Shown here: positions 1-13,168 of the stretch, piece by piece | How positions within the stretch are numbered: the stretch's first letter is position 1 | Layout: every line of letters begins with the position of its first letter | The notes under the pieces: model-generated | The model's input: only the letters and a program-made list of their open reading frames with translations | Database searches by the model: none | What the model was told of the DNA's origin: nothing | Origin: Beroe forskalii | Lineage: Eukaryota > Ctenophora > Nuda > Beroida > Beroidae | DNA length: 64,000 nt | Reading direction: 5' to 3' | Assembly (NCBI GenBank): GCA_011033025.1 | Contig: WFMF01000062.1 | Coordinates: forward strand, 619,366-683,365 | Made by a program: the position numbers and the translations under genes

Positions 1-2149
1 TCCAGACTTGTATAAATTGGGAAAAATTTGTGACAATTGGCAATCCAAACTTATCCAACTGTAAACAGGTATCGCTTCGATTGAGAAAAATGAAGTTTGC
101 TGACAGTGAAACAATTTAAACATATCATTAATATCGTCAATAACCCAACATTTATCGGCGAAGACCTCTCAAAATCAAGCTCTCCTGAAAGGCGGTACCC
201 GCTCAAATCCTGTCCAAAAGAGCATAGAATGTGAGCTTGTGAGTAAAACCTGTCACAGGGTCACAAACTTGTCGAAAACGTGTCCCCAACCGGCCGCAAA
301 GTTAGTTTTGAAATGTGGAAACTGGAAAATCCGTCCAAAACCTGTCACAGAGTTGGTAAAAAAGATGAAAATTCTTTTCGAAATCTTCTAAACCTGTTTA
401 GAGCTTGTCAACAAAAAGTGGACGGGGTACCGCCTGTCAGGAAGTCAGGAGGCCTAAATGTGGCCACTAGTTTTCAAGAAGCCTTGCACAGTTTCGAGAC
501 TGGTACATCACAGGCTGATTAGTGATTAAAGGGTTAAAGCTTTTAAGTTTTAAGAATAAGAATAACACATAAAAGTAATTTCTGTCCAGCGAAAGGAAAC
601 TTTCTGTTGATCGAATTCGAGATTCCGATATATAGGTTATTAAATCTATCCCAAGCTCATTTAAGCGACCATTTAAGTTGCGGTATACGGTCAGCGGTCA
701 CCAGTGGTCCACCGGGGATGAAATTTTGTATATATAGGCCAGGGCAGAAATCAACCAGCAGAGTCTTAGGTGAGCTGAAAATGACACTTCAAGTTGAATG
801 ACAAAGAATTTTTAGGAAACATAGGGATGAAATGCCCAAAATCTGGGGCAGGGATTGTGATTCATCAAACGGGGCCGGGGCCAAATTTTAAAAGCAAATT
901 AATCGAGGCTGGGGAGAAAATGCGAATGCTAGCCGTCACTGTATCCCAGTCGACCACTGATGGTCGCCAAGAAATTTTATTAAAAATGGCTCAAATGAAA
1001 TTTTGTAAATGAGTACACAGTTGACTCAGGCGAGGGTCGTCAGATCAGAATGGAAGAAAATACTGTAGTTGGTCGGAGCGAATTGGTTCTTGCTATTTCT
1101 GGTTGGGGTATAATCCGGTTCGATGATCTAAGCTGTGACCGTATACCTATGGTATAAAATGAAATAAATCAATGAACTCGGTGCGCCCCGTCCATATCCC
1201 AACTGAGACAGTCTCGGCCTCGCCTCGACCGTGTAGGTTGTGGTATACGGTCACCACTTCGACAATTAACCGCTGGGGGGGGGGGGGGCAACGTATTTTT
1301 TTTTAAATTTTCTACATTACTTTTTTACTAACGTACATATTTTTTGTCCACTTTCAGATTCCCTGGGTAAAAATGTTCAAAACCTATCACGGCACCAGGA
1401 AAGTGGTACAGACTTTTCAACTTAAAATATTTACAATGATCATTTTTATACTTTTATATACGACTTAGATACATGAGTTATGAACATGGAATTGAATTTT
1501 TCGTGTTCGCGCGACCTATCCTGCAATATCAAAACTTTAAAAAAAAGTCTAGACTTGGACCTTGTTGACAATGAAAATACCTAAACCTACAGGGTGGGTA
1601 AAAAGTCTGGACCCCCCTCTCCGGCCAAAACAGTAAAAGATACGGACTTGTCCTTTTGAACATAAATTTTAGTACTATCAATTGTGAGTAGAAAAAATTA
1701 TAGGTAAGTATAGGTACCGGGTTTGTACATTTTTGTACATTTTTGTAGGTACATACTTTTTTGTACATATTCAGTTTTACCGGGTAAAATGTACAAAAAA
1801 TGTACAAAAATTACGTTGCCTCCCCCCCTAACATAGTTATACTGATACTGTACACCTTTTTCACATACCAATCGTTTCTAAAGTAAGAAAGTTTCATGTG
1901 CTTGAGTGCCTCAAAACTTGATACGGTGCTATAAATACTGTACCTAAGTCCTAAACTAACTGAGTTTTTTGTCCGAATCCATTTTCAGAGTCCAATAGAA
2001 TTATAATAATATGATAAGGGCCGAGTACTCCGGAACCTATAATAGTACAGTTACTACGCGGGGGAAAGGACATTTTACCTACCTCACGACATTTTACCAC
2101 ACGACACTACCACATGATATTCCAACTATAATAGGCAATATTTCCGAAT

Positions 2150-2260
2150 GGTTAGGGTATGGGTTAGGGTTATTGGTAATGGTTAGGGTCAGTGTCACGC
2201 GGGTTTGGCTAAGGTTAGGGATAATGTTATATGATTAGGGTCAGGGAAGAGAGATATCGC
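2150..2260 (+). repeat. Degenerate GGTTAGGG-rich stretch
   Basis: Several GGTTAGGG and GGTTAGGGTT motifs occur here with irregular spacing, ending in a segment with AGAGAGATATCGCGCC. The complement lies at 37905-38010 in the other arm, and a related but shorter stretch is at 19515-19570. The motifs are spaced irregularly inside a unique-looking context, so this is a dispersed repeat family and not a telomere tract. Confidence 0.6.
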
Positions 2261-2367
2261 GCCGTTTGGTAAAATATCGGGGGTAAGAACCGCTCGCCTT
2301 GGATCGATGAAGTGTGGATATTAGCTACTTGAGGTCTAAGACATCGGCTTCATTCCCACAAGATACT

Positions 2368-2853
2368 TCAGAGGTCCGCAATCCTCAAATAGCCCACATG
2401 TTCTGGAACCTCCGGAAAGGAACGGCACTTGTTGCCATCTATACAGTCAATCAGCTGTGCCGTGCATTGTGCAAGGAGCCTGCGCAGAGGTGCCTGATCC
2501 ATCTCCACTACAAGGCGTACAGTGGTTATTTCCTGAAAAGAAGAAATTTCATGTTTCAGCAATGTAAATGAATTGCCGACGTTCTATTGTTGTGTCTATT
2601 ATGTAATTTGAAAAAGAAATCGAATATATAAATCATACTGTAAATTAGTATGATATTTAGAATTTGAATATATGAGATTCAACAAAAACCTATCGTATGA
2701 TACCTAGATATGTAAATGAATTAAGCAAACCTGTGTGGTAGTGGTACACTTCACAGGGAAAGCTATTTCATGTAGTGACATGCACTGTGAGAGCCCCAAA
2801 ACTGGATTACTGATGCGGTGTTCTCGCGACTTTAGAACTACAGAGTCATGTGC
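2368..2853 (-). CDS. Two coding-like exons of an unidentified protein (left-arm copy, frame open)
   Basis: I do not recognise this protein. Exon 1 is 2731-2853 (41 codons, preceded by CGCAG, followed by GTTTGC). Exon 2 is 2368-2532 (54 codons plus TGA, preceded by the good acceptor TTTCTTCTTTTCAG). Both exons are phase 0, so the joined frame is open for 95 residues. It has a helical, charged middle containing VRLVVEMDQAPLRRLLAQC and ends in VGYLRIADL. The 198-base intron is AT-rich. Upstream exons, if any, would lie beyond 2853, where a left-arm-specific insertion begins at about 3086. The second copy in the right arm has a 2-base frameshift. It may be the 3' end of a captured host gene or part of an element's own gene. 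The exon calls are my inference from splice signals and open frame. Confidence 0.35.
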
Positions 2854-3085
2854 CTGCGTCCAGTGAAAGTAGGTACATGAAAATCACTTCTAATCCCACC
2901 TGAAACGAACAACTTTAAATAAAAGATCTGATATTGAATTTGAAAGTATATCATAGGTGCCCACCAGCCACAGATTGCAGAGCACACCAAATTGCAACTA
3001 CAGAAACAGAGACAGTATCACAGTCTGTATTTTATCAACAAACCACAGCACAGAAATGCTGTACTTTAATCAATCCATGTCTCAA

Positions 3086-6000
3086 ACGTAATCATGGCCA
3101 AACCCCTCTTTTCGGAAAATATTACGTAATCATGGCCCAACCCCCCCCCCTCCCTCCTTCAGTTTTTTTGACGTCACCAAAAACTATATTAACTGACAAA
3201 AATTAGAACAGTATCGTGTGTTTCAATTCAATCATCAACATCATCGACTTGAAGATGACATTCAAAGCTTCATTTAGTTTTTCCTATGGAAATCTCGCCT
3301 ACGACAACTCCTCTAACAATGAGATTGACACCTCCTCCTCTTTCTCTTCCTCCAACGCATCCTCATCTGCTCATAATCCTCCTTTACCTCCAACAGATCA
3401 TCCTCCTCCTCCTCCCTCCAACGCATCCTCATCTGCTCATCATCCTCCTTTACCTCCAACAGATCATCCTCCTCCTCCTCTACACCTGAGGCCCCCAGTT
3501 CCACTAAAGAGCCAGAAGTCAACGTCTTGGTCCCACCTCAACCTCCTTCAAAACCGATGGAACCAAAGTTTAGTATCCGTGTCCTGTCATCTGCCACCAA
3601 AGCCGACAGAACCCAAGGTCCAGAGCAGCCCTAGCCCCTAATTGCCAGATCAGAGTCCAGCAACTTCACAGACAACTGCAGCTTCCTACACCTTCATCAA
3701 AAAGATTGATTCCTGGATAATGGAGCTGTGGATGTACGCCAAGACCTGCTCTGGCATCAACTCTAGAGCTCTAGGGAAAGAAAGGCCTCCGAACCTCTGA
3801 TCAAGCACAGAGCAGCAAACCTTATATACAAAGAGGCACTGAAGTGGTTCGGAAGAGTTCAACAAATGGAGTACATCCCTCCTACAAGTCCTCTACGGGC
3901 AGCACTAAAGGAACTGTACATTCTGAACCATATTGAGTTAGAGTAGATCATGTTTTAATCATAATTATGAAATTTTGACAATTTTTTCTGCAAATGGTTA
4001 ATTTTTTCCCTCCCCATTGGCCTTTTTGTGAATACAAAAAGGCAAATGAGAGGGTTGGCAGAGATCGTGGTTTTGGAAGGTGAGAAATAGGATATGTGTA
4101 TATGGGGTTCAGATTTACAATACAACTACTGTAATTTCTGGAAAGTGCCCGGATTGCTCCTTTATAATATCAGTCGCGGAAATGTCCCTCCCTCCGTCCC
4201 TCCGTCCCTCCGTCCCTCCGTCCCTCCGTCCCCATGTCACATAAATCTTCAAAATAACGAATTTCTTCACTCATGGAGCTGTCGGTTGTCAAAAGTATAA
4301 ATCTTATAGGTTGATCTGGCCCATCCGTGCCGCATACTCCTACATTATGATAAGTTCTAGATTTAATTAGGCTGTTGAAGAATCTGTTCCTTAAAAAGTT
4401 AAAATCTTAGGTGTGAGTTGGGTGGTTGATTGGAGGAAAAGGCTTCGGTTTTGCACTAGGTTTAGTACCAAACTGCATAACTATTAGACTTTCTGCTGGA
4501 TTCGACTAAGTTTGAGAGATACTATTCGCTGTGAAAGACGAATATTGTTTTCTGGAACAAGAGACAGCATTGAAACAGAAAACAAAAACACGAAATTTGA
4601 AAATCAGATACTCAGATAAAAAGTGATATCAACTAAGTGTAAACATCCAAGAAAATGCATCGCGTGAATAAACGGTGACAAAATTTGATGCGAAACGTAA
4701 ACCAATTCAACAAAATGGCGCGAAATCTACAACGAACTGAGTACAACAACGAACGCGCGCGCAAGAATTTTAGAAGAAATGGCACGTGCCAATTTGTGTT
4801 CTCGGTGGTCGCATGCAGCACACACCTCGGAACAATATTTATACTCTTATTACTTTATAACGACTGCGTTTCGTATTATCTTATTATGATGCTAAGGTTA
4901 CATCAAGCACCGCGGGGAGGGAAATTAAGCGCCTGCACACGGCCTACGGGAACAACAATAATTGTGTCGGTGCAGGCGCAATTCTTGTTGGTAATAAAAA
5001 TTCGGATATCTTTTAAATTTTCATAAAAAATTCTTGAAATTTCATGAAAATTCGTGAAATTTTTATGAAAATTCTTGAAATTTTCATGAAAATTCGTGAA
5101 ATTTTCATAAAAATCCTTGAAATTTTCATGAAAATTTAGATATTTTGATTACGTAATCATTGGCCACTTAAAGGGGTAGTACACTCTAGAAAAAGTGCCA
5201 CTTTTTATGTTCTAATTTATCTACCATTACTGCAAACATATGTTTAGTGAAATCCCTGTGTTTCTAAGTTACTCTGATCGCGAGAAATCGCACCTTTATG
5301 TTATGGCGCGATGACGTCACGTGGGCACATCACCGCAACAAACGCTATCAGATACGCTACTGTATGTGAAAGGTAATAAATGTGTTTTCCTGCCGGAAGT
5401 TTCGTGTATTTTGGATTACTTTTTTGTTTTCATTATTGATATTAAACTTTCTCTCGGCCCATGATGTAATGTAGGTACTTATTTAGACAAGCAATAGCGA
5501 GGTATAACACGATTCAGGGTGGAAAAAAAGGCACGTGAATATATGTCACAACTCACAATAATGAATCATATTATGTATTTTACATCCTGTATTGCTCGTA
5601 TGATCATGATTCATATTAATTTTTAAATAAATATCTGTGGACACAGTGAATGTGTAAATGTAGATCACAGGAATGATAGTAAAATACCACTCACGCTTAG
5701 TAATTCAGCTTTCACAACACCCACAAATGTATCTGACAGCAATTTATGGTACTTTAATAAAGTTTATACAAAACACCACAACACAACTATGAACAAACTG
5801 TGATGATGACCGATAAGGTATTGAAAGTAAGCAGGTATAATAGTATAATGATTTCGGAAAGCTGTGACGGTTACTCCCTTTCAAGCTGCTCAGAAGGAGA
5901 TAAACCCTACAACTTTACAAGATTCAAATGGCTCAAATATTTGAGCAGGAAGTGAGTTTGAAGACGGGACATTCTAAACTTCAAAAAGCAAGGAAAACGG

Positions 6001-6962
6001 CAGTACTAACTACTGGTTGCAACGACAATAATTATTAAATTCTAGTCTCAACCAAGGGCAAGACAACAGGATATGAGTGATCAAGCTGCTGACAAAGAGC
6101 CAACCTCGGTTGTTCAGTTGGATATGAACGTTAACACGACAGTTCAGAGAATAAGGTGACTATAACACTGGTGTAAGAAACAGTAAAGATGATCTTCCGA
6201 CGATCTTCCACAGACTTGAAGATGGCTACTGTTGTCGTGCCAGTGATTCTTTCCACAGTTTCATGGGTAAGAATCCTATAACAGAGACTAAGCTTTATTT
6301 AGACGTGGTAGAAAAACAGGGCAATTTGATAGTACTACGATTCTCACAGTAAAGGTAGTGCACATACATGACCAAAGGGCAGAGATGGACATTGGACAAT
6401 AAAGGTATTTATATGCAATCAAATTTTTGCTTCTCTGATAAATTGTCATTTTACACGGCTATGTACTGTTGGATGAAAATTTATCAGAAAAACAAAACAT
6501 CGTTGAATGATGAATCAACGGTACATATGACTCGATAGGTAGGTACAGTCTACACAAATCATGATTCAAGAACTAGAAGTATACTTTTTTATAGCGTGTA
6601 ATCATTTTGCAACTAAATATGTGTCATCATAATGTTTGGTAAATATTACTCTTTTCTTGCATACATCTACTTGAAATTTATAGTATCATACAATTGCAAA
6701 CAGTAAAGAAAACAAAATTTTAAACGATCAACTGAAATTCCGACAGTTGTACCCAATTTAACACCTCTATACATAGATTTCACACGTATTGTAACGCTGC
6801 GCGGCAACCTGTTGTGCCCACGTGACGTCATCGCGCTTAAATCTATAAACCGCAATAACTCGCGACTTAATTGAGATAGAGGCATGGGGATTTCACCATT
6901 GTATAACATGCAACGTGAAGTGATAAAATCATAACCATTTTAATTTTCTTAAAAGTCAATTG
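3086..6962. mobile_element. Left-arm-specific insertion block
   Basis: This block is absent from the right arm, where the flanks are separated only by an unrelated 270 bases (36797-37065). It holds a Ser/Pro-rich repeat stretch (two copies of a roughly 60-base unit near 3350-3480), a (TCCCTCCG)n run at 4185-4230, a decayed A/T stretch with repeats of GAAATTTTCATGAAAATTC (5030-5130), and at about 5165-6960 an imperfect inverted pair. The pair contains GCGATGACGTCACGTGGGCAC at 5307-5327 and its complement near 6818-6838, about 1.5 kb apart. I see no convincing protein. It is probably two or more nested non-autonomous elements. Confidence 0.5.
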
Positions 6963-8999
6963 TGTACAGTTGCACAAATGTTCATGCTTAGAAAGTTAGC
7001 TAAAAATATCTAATGATTCGATTTTAAACACCAAAACCTTTTGTTTGGAAAATTTTGTATACGATGTCAATTAATATTAAAGCTTACCAGTGTGGTTCAA
7101 CTCCATGGCTCCTTGCTGGATATCTTCTGGGTTCTGACATGTCGGCGTTCTTTGATGTCGATAGCTTTCTCCCGTTCTCGGACAGACATAGCAATAGCTA
7201 AAACTGAGCGAGATTTCATGTTAGACTTCGGTAAATAATGAGTGGAGTGCCACTGCCCCAATTGTGATCCCGTCCCAATTTACTTCTGGGACTGGTTCTT
7301 GGGACAATTGGGGCAACTTTTACATTTCGGACAATTGGGACAAACATAAAGTCGAAAAAATCAGGCAATTATCATTTTTCACATTGATCCAAGTTATATT
7401 CATACTACTATACTAAAGAACATTTGATTGTGTTTGTTTGCAGTGCCGCTATGTAACAGGCTGTTAGACAAAAAACACTCGGTTAACTGCTGCTCAGAAA
7501 CACAATAATTTTAGCCCCAGTTGTCTCTGTCACTTTTTGTCCCAATTTTCCCCAAATGTTCCATTTTTTCCCTGTCCCAATTCACTTTTTAGAGTCCCAT
7601 TCTTCTCTGTCTCATTTGTCCCAATTGTCCCAGTCTGCATTCACTTTTTGAGCCCCATTTGTTCCATTTTCTGTATATATTTTTATTCCCTTAAGTGCTT
7701 AAGTGGGTGGCCTTGGCCTTGCCAACAGTCTTCATGATTGACTAAGTGCTGTCCCTTAGCACAACCAAGACGGTTCTTCATATATGAAAATGTTTTAAAT
7801 ATATATTGACATTGTGATTGTGCTGTGAAATATATTCCCAATTCCAATTCCACTTCACACTTTTTCGTTAGGTAATAGGTACTTAGGTATGTGTAAATTC
7901 ACACTTATATTCGCTATGTGACTCGATATTACAAGATTACATAGTACATACCGACACTGTCACAAAATGAAAGGGTTAGCATAAACAAAGTAAAATTCCA
8001 CAATACAGACTGTGTGTAGGTATATTATGTGTAGGTAAGTTAGGAGGTTTATTTATAAAGGTTGTAATTTGGAGATTTTTCATAAAAATCCCCATTCTTT
8101 CAAACACCATGGCATTTCAAATGACGTCATTATCATAATATGTTAACAAGAGTAATGATTGAGAAAATCCCCATATTTTTATCCCATATAAATACACCTC
8201 CTAAGGTAGATAATGTTTGTGTAGGTACCAGGATATTTAGAGCTTAATGAAAGCAACATCTCATATAAGTGAAGTTTAGATCTTGAGCTCCAGAAGCGGA
8301 GCTCAAGACCAAAAAAACAGTTTTTGGTCATGAAAAAAAGTTTTTGGTCATAAAAAAACAAAAAACGATAACTTTAAAAGCTCGAAAATGAAAGTTTTTC
8401 TTGGTCCGTTTTACTATACCTTATTGGCCTTTATTTAGCCGGCCTTTTTTAACCGGCCCTATAGACAAAAATTGAATCATTTTTGAACCGTTTTAGCCGG
8501 CCCCTTGGACAAATTTTTCATAGTGGTCACCAGATCAAGGATTTTATGCTCTAAAATGGTCATTAAAACCCATTTATGTAATAAATTGCGCCAAAAGACC
8601 CAAATCCCGGTCTGATATGATGCTTTAGGTGTTACATAATGCCATTCAAGACAATTTAACACTGTATAAGGCAAGTCATAAAAGTTTCATTTGACCTAAA
8701 TTAACTGGCCTTTAATTTGACCGGCCCCACTTTAACCGGCCTTTTTTAACTGGCCCTTTGGACAAAAACTCAAAGTCATTTTTTGTCCTTAAGGGCTGGT
8801 TAAATAAAAAGCCAAAAGGGTAATATTTTAGACGCTCAACCTCACTGCAGAAATGATTTAAGTGCTCAGCTTCGCCTCGCACGATGAATCATTTAATATC
8901 TCAAGCTGCGCTGTCGCATGGCGTGATATTTTCGGCAAGTTCGTTTGACGCACACCAACACCAAATGATAAAAAGGACAAAACTGTTGAGTGTTAACTG

Positions 9000-11032
9000 A
9001 AAGTCAGGGGTTGAATTAATCCCAGCTACTCGTACAAATATGGCATGGTAAAATGATAGCTCGATTATTGATATATTGATGGTAGATAGGTAAGAAAAGA
9101 GCAAACTGATATGGATATCTATCGCAATATGATCACATAAAGCAATTCAATGTAAAAACATGGCTCGAGTGTGATATTTTGGATAAAGGTATGTACAGTA
9201 GTATGTACAAAATATCACGAAATAATGCTATCGAGTCAAAACTATCGAGTGAAAGTCAGGGTACAATTATTAATCCTAGCTACTAAGACATGGCAGATAA
9301 AATCATACACGAATGATGGTTTGTAAGGAAAGAGCAAACTGACATTGATTACATAGAAACTTAGAACACGTTATCCATCACAATATCACATTAGTAGTAC
9401 AATGTTTAAATGTTTAAACATGACTCGACAGACGCAAAGTAATAATTTGGGTTACGCATATAATGGCATCAAGAAATAACACCTTCACAACAATAAAATT
9501 ATCCAATGAAACTGAAAGGAGGAGTTGGATTAATCCCAATTTCCAGCTACCCACAGGGGCATGATAAAATCATATCTCGATTGATTGACGATTGTTGGTA
9601 TAAAGGAAGAGCAAACTGCTAATTTATATATTCATTCATATATTTTATATGATAAAAATTATATGAGTAGGTATATAATGGATAGTATGAAAACGATATT
9701 TATCACAATATCACAAAGCAATGGCTCTGACAGAGGAAGTGCAAAAGAGGGTCATGCATATCGACAAGTACAAGGCATCAAGAAAGAATACAGTACCTAC
9801 AGCAATAAAATTATCCGATCAAAGAAAAGAGTTGTGTCAATCCCAGACCCGTTATAACAATTAGGGTTATATGACAAAATATCTCGATTGATGGTATAGG
9901 AGAGAAAACTGATATGTTAGCAAGCTGCATGAAAACACTAATTCATCTGTCTAAATATAACAGAGCAATTTAATGTTTAAAGCATAATTTTGGGTCAAAA
10001 AATATCACAAATGCCTATAAAAAATTATAGGCTAAAAACAGAATAAAATAGTTGAATGAAATTCATGAGGTTGAATTAATCCCAGCTACTCACACATGGC
10101 AGATAAAATTACATCTCGAAGAGCAAACTGATATTGATAGCATGAAAAACAAGTTATTACTTATTCATCACAATACAAAAAGCAATTAAATGTTTAAAAG
10201 TTTTAACATAGCTCGACAGAGGAAGTGTTATAATTTGGTTATGCATACAAGGCATCAAGAAATAATGAAAGTGGAAAAGAAATGGTTGAATTAATCTTAG
10301 TTGCCCACAAGGCATATAAAATGATATCTGATCGATAGATGGATGGATGGTAAAGAAAAGAGCAAACTGTTATTGATATGGATATGAATGCAATACGTAT
10401 TTATCACATAACAATATGAATATCACAAAGCAATGGCTCGACAGGGAAGTGAAATAGAGTAATAATCAATTGAGTTATGCCTACAAGGCATCAAGAAATA
10501 ACAAACAGTTGAGTTAATCCCAGCTTGAGCTACTCACAATCACATTAAGGCATGATAAAATGATATCTCAATTGATGGTGGGAGAGGGCAAACTAATATG
10601 CATATTAGCAAGCAGCAAGAAAACATGTTACTTATCACAATATAACTTAGTAACAGAGCAATTTAACAGAGCAATTTAACAGAGCAATTTAACAGAGCAA
10701 TTTAACAGAGCAATTTATTGTTTAAACATTTGGGTTGGTGCATGTAAGATATCAACTGCTACCTTTTATTCTTTTTATTTTTAGTCTGTTTTCTATGATA
10801 TGTATCGCTGTCTTTTTTTTCCTTTCGAAGCACCGGGCGTTACCTTTTAAATTTTTAGCCCTGGCCAGGACTATAGATCCGGTGTCTTTTTGAACAGAAT
10901 AGGTACATATGATGCCACCAAAATTCCGTTGGGGTGTGGTGGAATCACGGCGCAGGCGATTGCTTGACATAGAAAAGCCTTCAGCCATCGACTGTGCCGG
11001 GGTTCCGTACACCACACTGTTTGGCCGCAATG

Positions 11033-11079
<47 letters not shown>

Positions 11080-11800
11080 TATCACAAATAATAACAGGAT
11101 AAAACAGTTGAATGAAAGTCATGAGGGTTGAATTAATCAAAGCTACTCATAAAGTCATAACTCACACATGGCAGATAAAATTACATCTCGAATGATGGTA
11201 GGTAAGAAAAGAGTAAACTGATATTGATAGCATGAAACACATTAATGCAATTTAATGTTTAAAATGTGTAATAATGTGGGTTATACATAGAAGGCATCAA
11301 GAAATGTTACACATATCACAGCAATAAAACTGCCCGATGGCAATGAAAGTTAGGGTAAACTTCGCTGCCAGTTAGCTGATCATGAAACGATGATGTCTCG
11401 ATTGATGGTAAGGTACAAAGGAAAGAGCAAGCTGATATTGATAGCATGAAAACATGAACTATTTATCATAAAGTCACAATAGGAATATCACAAAGCAATT
11501 TAATGTTTTAAGTTGAATATTAAAACACTGTAAATATGGCTCGACAAGGAAGCATTATAATTTGGGTTAGGCATCAACATACAAGATATAATATCACAAT
11601 TAATAATTGCAGGATAGAACTGTCGAATGAAAGTAAGAGTTGAATTAATCCGAGCTACTCGACCACTCATAAATGACATGATCAAATGATATCTCGATTG
11701 ATGACAGGTAAAGAAGTAAGGAAAGAGCAAACTGATATTGATATGATGAAAACATGCTTTTCACAAAGCAATTTAATGTTTAAACATGGCTGGATAGCAG
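9000..11800 (+). repeat. Degenerate tandem repeat, unit about 220-300 bp
   Basis: About ten diverged units each carry, in order, GAGCAAACTGATATTGAT, ATCACAATATCACAAAGCAA, a TTTAATGTTTAAACATGGCT block, CTCGACAGAGGAAGTG, CAAGGCATCAAGAAATAA, and GTTGAATTAATCCCAGCTAC. The GAGCAAACTG-type box recurs near 9101, 9333, 9608, 9905, 10125, 10362, 10583, 11205, 11427 and 11725. The same array is present in complement at 21250-23600 and 24080-26050, and single units flank other insertions (27860, 33011-33300). No long frame is conserved across units, so I read it as non-coding satellite-like DNA of the giant repeat. Confidence 0.8.
10755..11075 (+). mobile_element. Poly(A)-tailed retro-insertion with target-site duplication
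   Basis: About 280 bases of unique sequence are followed by roughly 45 A's, bounded by direct repeats AAGATATCA at 10746-10754 and 11076-11084. The two right-arm copies have the single uninterrupted site (complement, 21945-21953 and 24835-24843). This is the signature of target-primed reverse transcription of a polyadenylated RNA. The body contains a short open stretch starting MMPPKFRWGVVESRRRR that runs into the A tail. I do not recognise it. It could be a SINE, a LINE 3' end, or a 5'-truncated processed gene copy. Confidence 0.85.
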
Positions 11801-11973
11801 ACAGAGGGACTGGGAGCAATACCAAATACACTGCACAATACACTGCACAATACACAGCACAATACACTGCACAATACATAACATTAGTTTACACTCAAGC
11901 TTATCCAGTGCCGAAGAATTGGCGGTTTCGCAGGGTTTTTTTTACTGAATCGGACTCGCAATTGCGCAGTTTC

Positions 11974-12011
11974 GGACATTTGGCACCAGTCTGAACTGGT
12001 GCCAAATGTCC
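11974..12011. repeat. 38-bp hairpin, left arm
   Basis: GGACATTTGGCACCAGT and its complement flank a short centre. The right-arm copies at 21027-21064 and 23892-23929 are perfect 38-bp palindromes centred on TCTAGA. This copy has a changed centre (TCTGAA). The hairpin sits at the border between the satellite-like array and the GC-rich inner end. Confidence 0.9.
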
Positions 12012-12019
12012 TAACTGTT

Positions 12020-12330
12020 CGCCAGAAATAGAGCCCTGGTTTGGAGCAAGGCGCGGCGCGCGCGTAAAACTAGGGATCTGGTTAGAGCAAGGAAGCGCGC
12101 GCCGCGCGGCGTACACCTTGACCTATGCGGGCAGGCGGGCTTGATTTGCTTGACATCTTGAGTCGTGGCGCGCACGAGGGGTCAACCACAAACCTTTATA
12201 ACCAACGCCTTCCCCTAACCAGGGGCGTCGCGAAACGACTGGTTTAGCGCTTGCCGCGCCGCGCACTCCGTGCGCGTAACCAAGGTCCTGGTTAGGGCAA
12301 ACCAACGCCTGACATGACAGTAACAAGGCT
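12020..12330. repeat. GC-rich inner end of left arm
   Basis: The stretch is rich in GCGCGC and GGTTAGG / CCTGGTTAGGG motifs. It matches the complement of 20880-21026 over its first roughly 110 bases and then diverges. Related pieces lie at 23810-23890 and, outside the arms, at 40640-41210 (shared motif TAAGCCCGCATAGGTGTG and its variants). No gene is visible. Confidence 0.7.
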
Positions 12331-13168
12331 TGATCTGTGACGTCACTCAGAGCTAGAGCCAATTATATGGCCGAGTTACAGTCCGAGTTACAGTCCATTT
12401 ACTCAAATTTACACATACATGAATTTAAAACTTTCAAAGAAGCAAAGATGAAATATACATCGACAATTATAAATCACACTTCTGCAATGTTATAGCTAAA
12501 CTTGTTACTTATCTATGAATTTAGGTATAAATTGTAATCGCTCAATAGCATTTATAATCGAATTTAAAGGAATGATATTAAGTTGAAACCCCGAAGATAC
12601 AATTTTGTACATGACGTATGAACTAGACTGTAATATACATAAAATAATTTTAACTAAGTCTAACGCTTTACGATTACCTTTCCTTTTAGTTTTAAAATAG
12701 AAAACGAAACAAGCTAACTTTCTTTGATTTGAATCTGATCGGGTCTTTTAAATTATTCCCACTTGCTCACCCACAATATTTTAATGATTTTTTGAATTCT
12801 TATTTTGTTATAAATCATCACCAATATTTCAAGAAAGTTTAATAAGAGTTTATTAAAACTAAAGTGTAAAGATTTTAGATATAATGGATAAAAGTTTGTA
12901 AATAAATCCGTATAACGAATCTCGCTGAACAACGTTCGAGATTTACTCCTCCAGGATTTCTGTCAATCATGTTTTAACTAACTTTTCATCATTTCATGCA
13001 GCTCAAAATCCTACTCATAAACCCATGCCGTAGTATATAAAACAGGTTGCATACATCAACAGTAACTTACGATTATTATTATTATTATTAGTGATATAAA
13101 TATACTAAAACAATCTCTTGAAATCCTCGTAATATTATAGCAACTATATGGGAGTGTCTGATGACAGG
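12331..13168. other. AT-rich stretch without genes, 3' flank of the CCDC81-like gene
   Basis: No open frame or repeat of note is present apart from a short ATT microsatellite at about 13074-13090. It lies immediately downstream (minus strand) of the CCDC81-like stop codon, so its upper part is probably 3' UTR. Confidence 0.6.

Larger units (their letters stand above)
1..12150 (+). repeat. Left arm of giant inverted repeat
   Basis: The reverse complement of this arm recurs at 20860-40363. Matching blocks are 1-3085 with 37066-40363, about 6962-9400 with 33011-36797 and 27860-27954, and 9430-12150 with two copies, 20860-23610 and 23810-26050. The first 250 bases match the complement of the last 250 bases of the right arm almost base for base, with a few small indels. 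Private to this arm are about 3086-6962 and the retro-insertion at 10755-11075. I see no transposase, integrase or polymerase in it. The left boundary is not visible because base 1 already lies in the match. It could be a very long TIR of a giant element, an inverted segmental duplication, or an assembly artefact; the arm-specific insertions argue against the last. Confidence 0.93.

Noticed and set aside
2150-2260. Interstitial telomere (TTAGGG)n
   Set aside because: Motifs are irregular and part of a dispersed repeat that also occurs at 19515 and 37905.
3216-3641. Ser/Pro-rich 141-codon frame
   Set aside because: Low-complexity CTC/CCT repeats, open in more than one frame, followed by decayed sequence; no family recognised.
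7041-7238. Possible exon in the arm copies (open on the complementary strand, donor TG|GTAAGC at 36667)
   Set aside because: The two arm copies read differently because of substitutions and indels, no acceptor could be set, and both frames are equally plausible.
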